Source of the DNA: Candidatus Methylomirabilota bacterium
Lineage (GTDB): Bacteria; Methylomirabilota; Methylomirabilia; Methylomirabilales; CSP1-5
Reading direction: 5' to 3'
Length of the DNA stretch: 10,226 nt
Assembly: GCA_023249165.1 (NCBI GenBank)
Contig: JAHFDE010000073.1
Location: forward strand, 1-10,226
Both the position numbers and the translations under genes were made by a program. The notes under the pieces are model-generated. The model had not been told where the DNA came from. It made no database searches and saw nothing but the letters and a program-made list of their open reading frames with translations. Below, one piece after another: positions 5,279 to 10,226 of this stretch (position 1 is its first letter; the number at the start of each line of letters is the position of its first letter).

Positions 5279-6568
5279 ATGAAGGTCAGTGTCGAAGAAC
5301 TCACCGGATGCAAGCGCGCCCTCACCGTAGAGGTCTCGCCTGAGGTGGTCCGCCCCGCGGTGGAAGGGGCGTATCGAAAGCTGGGTCAGCGGGTCGCCCT
5401 CCCGGGCTTTCGCCGAGGAAAGGTGCCCCGGGAGATCCTCGAGCGTCGGTTCCGAGATGAGATTCGGGAAGAGGTGCTCCAGGAGATGATCCCGACGACC
5501 TACCGGCAGGCGCTCCAGCAGTCCCACCTGGACCCGGTTGGGCTTCCCTCGGTCGAGGAGGTTGACTTCCAGCTCGGGGAGCCCCTGCGATACCGGGCCG
5601 TCGTGGAGGTCAAGCCCCCGCTCGAGGTCAAGGACTACCAGGGGGTTACGGTCACTCGAAAGAAAATGGAAGTGACCGATCAGGAGGTGGAGGAGCACCT
5701 CAAGCTCCTCCAGGAGCGGGCAGCGGAATATATCCCCGTGGGGGGCTGGCCGGCCCTCAGAGAGGATCGGCTGATCGTTGATGCGCAGGGGTCCGTGGAT
5801 GGAAAACCGAGGAAGGACCTTCGCGTGGAGGATTTCACCCTGGAGCTCGGGGCGGGCCAGTTGCTGCCGGGTGTGGACGAGCGTCTCGTCGGCGCCCAGA
5901 AGGGGGAGCTCCGGGATGTCCCGGTGGCCTTTCCCCCCGATGATCCACGGAAGGACCTCCGGGGGAAGGAGGTCCTCTTTCGGTTCACGGTGAAGGAGGT
6001 CAAGAAGAAGAGGGTCCCGCCCCTGGATGATGCCTTTGCCAAAGCCGTGGGCGAGTGCGGGACGTTACGGGAGCTCCGGGAGAAGGTCCGTCAGGATGTT
6101 CTCACGCGGAAGGAGCACGCTGAGGAACAGCGCCTCAAGTGGGAGGTGGTGGAGAAGATCGCGGCCGCCCATCCCTTTGAGGTCCCCGAAGGCTTGGTGC
6201 GGCGAGAAATGGAGGGGATGCTCCGCGATTTTTCCGCCTCGCGGGGCGGTCGCCCGGAACGCCTGGAGGGAGATGTCTCGTTCCGTTTGAAGCTGGAGGA
6301 GGCGGCCCGGAGGCGCGCCAGGCACATCCTGGTTCTCGACGCCATCGCGCGGCAGGAAGGGATGGCGGCCACCCCCGACGAGGTGGAGGCTGAGGTAGAG
6401 CAATTAGCCTCTGTGCTCCACCACAAGCCGAATGAACTCAGGGCTCACCTACGCCGCGAGGGTCGCATGGAGGCGGTCGCGGCCAACGTTGTCGAGCGGA
6501 AGACCGTGGATTTTCTCTTCGCGCAGGCGAGGATTCTGGACAATTACGACCTGATTACCATCCCGTGA
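5279..6568 (+). CDS. tig: Trigger factor (ribosome-associated chaperone, PPIase)
   Basis: Trigger factor binds the ribosome exit tunnel and shields nascent chains; its middle domain is an FKBP-type prolyl isomerase. From ATG 5279 it has 429 residues, typical of the family. The ribosome-binding signature GFRRGKVP is at 43-50 of the N-domain, the FKBP-like domain is at about 155-245 (GAGQLLPGVDERLVGAQKGE at 191-210) and the rest is the helical C-domain. An in-frame GTG at 5225 lies inside tRNA-Leu and is rejected as a start. The ATG is 12 nt after the tRNA CCA and the only purine-rich site is AAGAG touching the tRNA end. A tRNA-tig cotranscript would therefore be left with a very short leader after 3' processing. 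It heads the usual tig-clpP-clpX order; the gap to clpP is 53 nt. Confidence 0.97.
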   Translation: MKVSVEELTGCKRALTVEVSPEVVRPAVEGAYRKLGQRVALPGFRRGKVPREILERRFRDEIREEVLQEMIPTTYRQALQQSHLDPVGLPSVEEVDFQLGEPLRYRAVVEVKPPLEVKDYQGVTVTRKKMEVTDQEVEEHLKLLQERAAEYIPVGGWPALREDRLIVDAQGSVDGKPRKDLRVEDFTLELGAGQLLPGVDERLVGAQKGELRDVPVAFPPDDPRKDLRGKEVLFRFTVKEVKKKRVPPLDDAFAKAVGECGTLRELREKVRQDVLTRKEHAEEQRLKWEVVEKIAAAHPFEVPEGLVRREMEGMLRDFSASRGGRPERLEGDVSFRLKLEEAARRRARHILVLDAIARQEGMAATPDEVEAEVEQLASVLHHKPNELRAHLRREGRMEAVAANVVERKTVDFLFAQARILDNYDLITIP

Positions 6569-6581
6569 CGGGAGGACCGAC

Positions 6582-6614
6582 CCCCGGCATAGGCTGCCGG
6601 GGTAAGGGGGGGGG
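6582..6614 (+). promoter_or_regulatory. clpP leader: 8-bp hairpin followed by a run of nine G
   Basis: CCCCGGCA (6582-6589) and TGCCGGGG (6595-6602) pair perfectly around TAGGC. Three bases later comes an unbroken G9 tract (6606-6614) which, with the preceding AA, forms the likely clpP ribosome binding site, ending 7 nt before the ATG. There is no T-run after the stem, so this is not a standard terminator. Slippage in the G-run or pairing of it with C-rich sequence could alter ribosome access; that is inference. Confidence 0.6.
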
Positions 6615-6621
6615 ATTGCCC

Positions 6622-7251
6622 ATGTATCTCGTGCCCATGGTGGTGGAGCAGACGAATCGGGGGGAGCGGGCCTACGATATCTTCTCCCGTCTCCTGAAGG
6701 ATCGGATCATCTTCCTCGGGCAGCCCATCGATGACGTCGATGCCAATCTGATCATCGCCCAGATGATCTTCCTGGAGGCCGAGGACCCGGAGAAGGACAT
6801 CCACATGTACATCAACTGTCCGGGTGGCTCGGTGACGGCGGGCCTTGCCATCTACGATACGATGCAGTACATTAAACCGGACGTGGAGACCATCTGCATG
6901 GGACAGGCCAGCAGCATGGGGGCGTTGCTGCTCGCGGCGGGCAAGAAGGGGAAGCGCTACTCCCTGCCTCACGCCCGGATCATGATCCACCAGCCATTGG
7001 GGGGCGTCCATGGCCAGGCCACCGATATCGACATCCAGGCCCGAGAGATCCTCCGGGTCCGGGATGAGGTGAACCGGATCCTGGTTGCCCATACGGGCCA
7101 ATCCCTCGAGAAGATCCAGAAGGATACGGACCGGGACTTCTTCATGACCGCCGAGCAGGCCAGGGAGTACGGTATCCTCGATGAGGTGATCGTCTCGCGG
7201 GACGGGGCGAAGCTCCACTCAGAGATGTTGGCGCGGGCGTCACGGCAATAG
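6622..7251 (+). CDS. clpP: ATP-dependent Clp protease proteolytic subunit
   Basis: ClpP forms the double-heptamer serine protease chamber fed by ClpX. The 209-residue product has the whole catalytic triad: S98 in GQASSMGA, H123 in ARIMIHQP and D172 in DTDRDFFM. INCPGGSVTAGLAIYD (64-79) is the usual glycine-rich substrate-binding region. ATG 6622 gives the conserved MYLVPMVVEQTNRGERAYDI start with AAGGGGG upstream; an in-frame start at 6565 would overlap the tig stop and add 19 residues unlike the family. The clpX start follows 10 nt after its stop, with GGAGGG at 7251-7256 overlapping the stop codon, so the two subunits are probably made together. Confidence 0.98.
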   Translation: MYLVPMVVEQTNRGERAYDIFSRLLKDRIIFLGQPIDDVDANLIIAQMIFLEAEDPEKDIHMYINCPGGSVTAGLAIYDTMQYIKPDVETICMGQASSMGALLLAAGKKGKRYSLPHARIMIHQPLGGVHGQATDIDIQAREILRVRDEVNRILVAHTGQSLEKIQKDTDRDFFMTAEQAREYGILDEVIVSRDGAKLHSEMLARASRQ

Positions 7252-7261
7252 GAGGGAAGAG

Positions 7262-8512
7262 ATGGCCAAGCCGGTCAAGCATGGCGGAAAACTCCAGTGC
7301 TCCTTCTGCGGCAAGAGCCAGGAGGATGTCCGCAAGCTGATTGCCGGACCGACCGTCTACATCTGTGATGAATGCATCGAACTGTGCAACGACATCATCT
7401 CCGAGGAGCTGGAGGAGGAACGAGGGATGGACCTCGGGGATATTCCCAAACCGGCGGAGATCAAGGCCATCTTGGACCAATACGTCATCGGGCAGGAGCG
7501 CGCCAAGCGGATCCTGTCGGTGGCGGTCTACAACCATTACAAACGGATCAACGCCAAGCCCCGGTGCGACGAGGCCGAGCTGGCCAAGTCCAATATCCTG
7601 CTCATCGGCCCGACCGGATCGGGGAAGACCTTGCTCGCGCAGACCTTTGCCAAGATCCTGGATGTCCCCTTCACGATCGCCGATGCCACGACCCTCACGG
7701 AGGCGGGATACGTGGGGGAGGACGTGGAGAATATCATCCTCCGCCTGCTCCAGATGGCCGACTATGACATCGAACGCGCCGAGCGGGGGATCGTCTATGT
7801 TGATGAGATCGACAAGATCGCCCGCAAGTCCGAGAACCCATCTATCACCCGTGATGTCTCCGGCGAGGGGGTCCAGCAGGCGCTGCTCAAGATCCTGGAG
7901 GGGACGGTGGCCAACGTGCCGCCCCAGGGGGGACGCAAACACCCCCAGCAGGAGTACCTCCAGGTCGATACCACGAACATCCTCTTCATATGCGGCGGTG
8001 CCTTCATCGGGCTGGACAAGCTCATCGAGGACCGGATCGGCCGAAAGGCGATGGGCTTCGGGGCCGCGATCCAGGGGCGGCGCGATAGGAAGATCGGAGA
8101 AACTCTCGCCGAGGTCCAGCCGGAGGACCTCCTGAAGTTCGGCCTGATCCCTGAGTTAGTCGGGCGCCTCCCGGTGGTGGCCCCGCTCCACGAGCTCGAC
8201 GAAGCGGCCCTGATTCGCATCCTGGTGGAGCCGAAGAACGCCCTGCTGAAGCAGTACCAGCGGTTTTTGGGATTCGAGGGGGTGAAGCTGACCTTTACCG
8301 ATGAGGCCGTGCGGGCCGTGGCACAAGCCGCCGTGCGCCGAGACACGGGGGCCCGAGGCCTTCGATCGATCCTCGAGGATATCATGCTAGATATTATGTA
8401 TGAGATCCCCTCTCAGACCGGCGTAGCGGAAGTGATCATCGGGCGAGAGGTGATCCTGGAGCGGAATCGTCCCATCCTCTTATACCAAAAGAAGAAGGCC
8501 GAATCGGCGTAA
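7262..8512 (+). CDS. clpX: ClpX ATPase, unfoldase of the ClpXP protease
   Basis: ClpX is the hexameric AAA+ unfoldase that recognises substrates and threads them into ClpP. The 416-residue protein starts with a C4 zinc-binding domain (C13, C16, C35, C38). The AAA+ core follows: Walker A GPTGSGKT (116-123), pore loop GYVG (149-152), Walker B with VYVDEIDKI (178-186), RKH loop (225-227), arginine finger in PELVGRLPV (R302) and sensor-2 GARGLRS (363-369). The ClpP-docking tripeptide reads MGF (264-266) where IGF or LGF is commoner. Length and order are normal. No strong terminator follows: the gap to 8624 has only a small CGCG-CGT-CGCG stem with loosely T-rich sequence after it. lon, a frequent next neighbour, is absent; the next gene is bamD. 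Confidence 0.98.
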   Translation: MAKPVKHGGKLQCSFCGKSQEDVRKLIAGPTVYICDECIELCNDIISEELEEERGMDLGDIPKPAEIKAILDQYVIGQERAKRILSVAVYNHYKRINAKPRCDEAELAKSNILLIGPTGSGKTLLAQTFAKILDVPFTIADATTLTEAGYVGEDVENIILRLLQMADYDIERAERGIVYVDEIDKIARKSENPSITRDVSGEGVQQALLKILEGTVANVPPQGGRKHPQQEYLQVDTTNILFICGGAFIGLDKLIEDRIGRKAMGFGAAIQGRRDRKIGETLAEVQPEDLLKFGLIPELVGRLPVVAPLHELDEAALIRILVEPKNALLKQYQRFLGFEGVKLTFTDEAVRAVAQAAVRRDTGARGLRSILEDIMLDIMYEIPSQTGVAEVIIGREVILERNRPILLYQKKKAESA

Positions 8513-8557
8513 CCCGTCCTGGCGCGCGTCGCGTTCGGTTTATTTCGCCATTTTTCC

Positions 8558-8586
8558 TTGACACCCCTCGGCGCGTCCAGTAGGTT
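8558..8586 (+). promoter_or_regulatory. Sigma70-like promoter for bamD
   Basis: A perfect TTGACA at 8558-8563 and TAGGTT at 8581-8586 are separated by exactly 17 nt. The -10 keeps the key TA and final T of TATAAT. Transcription would begin near 8593, about 32 nt before the bamD start. This suggests that bamD and the following TPR gene form a unit separate from tig-clpP-clpX. Confidence 0.62.
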
Positions 8587-8624
8587 TGGCTGGATCGAGT
8601 CGCCCTCTTGCGTGGAGGCAGAGT

Positions 8625-9521
8625 GTGATCGCGAGACTGCGGGCTCGGACAGTTCTCCTTGTTTTGCTGGTCCCTTTGTCGTTCCTCCTGGGCGCTTGTT
8701 CCAGTTCGCGGGACCAGATGATGCCGCGGAACGAGGAGGTCCTCTTCTGGCGGGCCAATCTCGAGTTTATGAAGGGGCGGTACGAGGAGGCCCGGGAGAT
8801 GCTCCGCTTCTTCGTGACCCAGTTTCCTGACAGCCCCCTCGTTCCCGACGCCCGCCTCGGGATCGCCCGGACCTATTTTCAAGAGGAGTTTTACGAGCAG
8901 GCCCGGGCGGAGTATGAGCGATTTCTGAGCCTGTATCCCCGCAACGAGCGCGTGGATGAGGCGCTGTACTATGTGGGCCTGACCTATTTCCGCCAGATCG
9001 AGCGGGTGGATCGGGATCAGACCGCCTCCCGGCGCGCGGTCGTTGCCTTTCGCAGGCTCCTGAGCGAGGTCCCAGACACCCCGTACCGGGAGGATGCCGA
9101 GGCGAAGATCTCGGTCGCCCGCCGCCGTCTGGCAACGCATGAAATCGACGTGGGCCTCTTCTACCTGAAGCGGGACAAGTTCAACGGGGCCATGGGTCGG
9201 TTCCAGGGGGTCATCGACCGTTACAATGGCACCGGTCTCGAGCCCATGGCCTTCTTTTACCTCGGGGAGTGTTACGCCCGGATGGAGGAGAAAGAGAAGG
9301 CCCAGGAGGCATACCGCCAGCTCCTGGAGAAATACCCCGACTCTCTCTGGGCGGTACAGGCCGGAGATCGTCTTGGGGTTAAGGTGGTGCTCCTGTCGCG
9401 ACCGGGCGAGGATCAGAAGAATTCCGAGGAGGCAACGGGGGGGATTTGGGATCTGTTCAAGGAATCGTGGGAAGACCTCAAGACGACCTTCAAACATTCG
9501 CTCAAGCCCGGCCCAGAGTAG
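8625..9521 (+). CDS. bamD: Outer-membrane protein assembly factor BamD (TPR lipoprotein)
   Basis: BamD is the essential lipoprotein of the BAM complex, which inserts beta-barrel proteins into the outer membrane from the periplasmic side. The 298-residue product starts with a lipoprotein signal peptide (RLRAR, a hydrophobic run, then lipobox LGAC), with C25 the predicted lipidated residue. TPR-like repeats follow: FMKGRYEEAREML, EEFYEQARAEYERFLSLYP, then the BamD-typical RLATHEIDVGLFYLKRDKF near 168-186 and KAQEAYRQLLEKYPDS near 226-240. GTG 8625 is chosen because GGAGG (8614-8618) lies 6 nt upstream; a TTG at 8586 overlaps the promoter and is unlikely. A tail of roughly 45 residues after the last repeat (WDLFKESWEDLKTTF) looks amphipathic. 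A generic YbgF/CpoB-like TPR lipoprotein is the alternative, but the LA-HE-xxx-FYLKR block favours BamD. Confidence 0.88.
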   Translation: MIARLRARTVLLVLLVPLSFLLGACSSSRDQMMPRNEEVLFWRANLEFMKGRYEEAREMLRFFVTQFPDSPLVPDARLGIARTYFQEEFYEQARAEYERFLSLYPRNERVDEALYYVGLTYFRQIERVDRDQTASRRAVVAFRRLLSEVPDTPYREDAEAKISVARRRLATHEIDVGLFYLKRDKFNGAMGRFQGVIDRYNGTGLEPMAFFYLGECYARMEEKEKAQEAYRQLLEKYPDSLWAVQAGDRLGVKVVLLSRPGEDQKNSEEATGGIWDLFKESWEDLKTTFKHSLKPGPE

Positions 9522-9531
9522 CCCCTGATCC

Positions 9532-10226
9532 ATGGATGCTCGGCAGTTGAAGCAGCAGATGCAGCAGGCGACGGCCCTCTTCCAGGCGGGGCGGTACGAC
9601 GAGGCAGAGGTGTTGCTCCTGGAAATTATCAAACACACGCCCCTCTATGCCAATATCTACAATATGCTCGGCTTCATCTATTCCCAGCGGAACTCCCCAG
9701 ACAAGGCCGTGGAAGTCTTTCGCCAAGCCCTGACCATTAACCCCCGGTACACGGAGGCACGGCTCAATCTCGCCATCACGCTGGCCGACATGGGGGCATA
9801 CAGCGAAGCCCTCCGGGAGTACGGCCTCGCCAGGGAGGGAGAGGAGGCGAAAGCCTCGAGTCTCCCCACGCATGCGCAGGCACGCCTGGCTAATGCCCAT
9901 GCCGAACTGGCCAAGGCCTATCAGGGGCTCGGTCTCTATCCCCAGGCGGTCCAGGAGTACGAGAAAGCCATCGGCCTGGCGCCCCTTTTTCCCGATCTCC
10001 ATTGCAACTTAGCCCGCTGCTACATGGAAGCGGGTGATGGCGATCGGGCACAAACGGCCCTGAAGCACGCCTTGGAGCTGCATCCCACCTATGCCGATGC
10101 CCTCGTCCAGCTCGGGCTTCTCCACTATCAGCGACGCGAGACATCGCAGGCCGTTTCCACGTGGGAGAAGGCCTTGACCGCTGACCCGGCCAATGTGTTG
10201 GCCCAGATCTACCTCCGCATGGCCCG
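9532..10226 (+). CDS. Tetratricopeptide repeat protein (runs off window)
   Basis: The frame opens at ATG 9532, 10 nt after the bamD stop, and stays open for 231 codons to the window end. About six TPR units are visible, roughly at residues 7-39, 40-73, 74-105, 119-152, 153-186 and 187-220, with signatures such as FQAGRYDEAEVLLLEII, NMLGFIYSQRNSPDKAVEVF and AYQGLGLYPQAVQEYEKAI. No signal peptide or membrane segment is seen, so it is probably cytoplasmic, a protein-protein scaffold of unknown partner. Only a weak ribosome binding site (CAGAG) is present, so it may depend on coupling to bamD. The C-terminus is outside the window and may carry another domain. Confidence 0.88.
   Translation, partial: MDARQLKQQMQQATALFQAGRYDEAEVLLLEIIKHTPLYANIYNMLGFIYSQRNSPDKAVEVFRQALTINPRYTEARLNLAITLADMGAYSEALREYGLAREGEEAKASSLPTHAQARLANAHAELAKAYQGLGLYPQAVQEYEKAIGLAPLFPDLHCNLARCYMEAGDGDRAQTALKHALELHPTYADALVQLGLLHYQRRETSQAVSTWEKALTADPANVLAQIYLRMA

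Noticed and set aside
8520..8555. Intrinsic terminator after clpX
   Set aside because: Only a 4-bp CGCG stem with a 3-nt loop and interrupted T-rich sequence follows; too weak to call.
8436..9638. 400-codon minus-strand frame opposite clpX end and bamD
   Set aside because: Antisense shadow of bamD; no domain recognised and it crosses the bamD promoter and both gene ends.

Overview
The window comes from a GC-rich, diderm (Gram-negative type) bacterium. The diderm reading rests on a BamD-like outer-membrane assembly lipoprotein and an AMIN-domain cell-wall amidase. Gene content and order (amidase, GerMN, rph, rdgB; tRNAs; tig, clpP, clpX; DUF4416) would fit deep lineages such as Methylomirabilota (NC10)/Rokubacteria or the former Deltaproteobacteria. 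That placement is inference and was not tested. All protein genes look intact and ordinary; the unusual content is the non-coding DNA between and around the tRNA genes.

Layout. 1-226 (minus): start of a DUF4416 gene, cut by the window edge. 227-368: divergent intergenic region with a sigma70-like promoter for the plus-strand operon. 369-3885: tightly packed operon of amidase, GerMN lipid-anchored or membrane-tethered protein, RNase PH and XTP/dITP pyrophosphatase, with gaps of 6, 0 and 13 nt. 3886-5278: seven CCA-encoding tRNA genes on the plus strand: Pro(TGG), Arg(CCG), His(GTG), Arg(TCG), Arg(TCT), Lys(CTT), Leu(TAG). They are preceded by a decayed tRNA-Pro 5' half. 5279-8512: tig-clpP-clpX, the nascent-chain chaperone and the ClpXP protease. 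8513-8624: intergenic region with a good promoter. 8625-10226: bamD followed by a TPR protein that runs off the window.

What stands out is that every tRNA spacer is filled with repeat DNA rather than ordinary spacer. The Pro-Arg spacer is three 35-nt tandem units that begin inside the tRNA-Pro 3' end. The five later spacers each carry two opposed arrays of degenerate 7- or 8-nt units that are complementary to each other, so each spacer could fold as one long imperfect hairpin. Three spacers share a GTTCANN unit, one uses an 8-nt GCTNGNAN-like unit and one uses a 7-nt CAGCNNT-like unit: the same architecture built from three unrelated sequences. Two further perfect hairpins sit at decisive places: 9 bp directly in front of tRNA-Leu (which is itself only 12 nt from the tig start codon), and 8 bp plus a run of nine G in the clpP leader.

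How the parts work together. The first operon mixes envelope remodelling (amidase, GerMN) with RNA/nucleotide housekeeping. RNase PH trims tRNA 3' ends and its gene lies just upstream of the tRNA cluster. The tRNA cluster leads into the protein-folding and degradation genes. The last two genes belong to outer-membrane biogenesis and an unassigned TPR scaffold.
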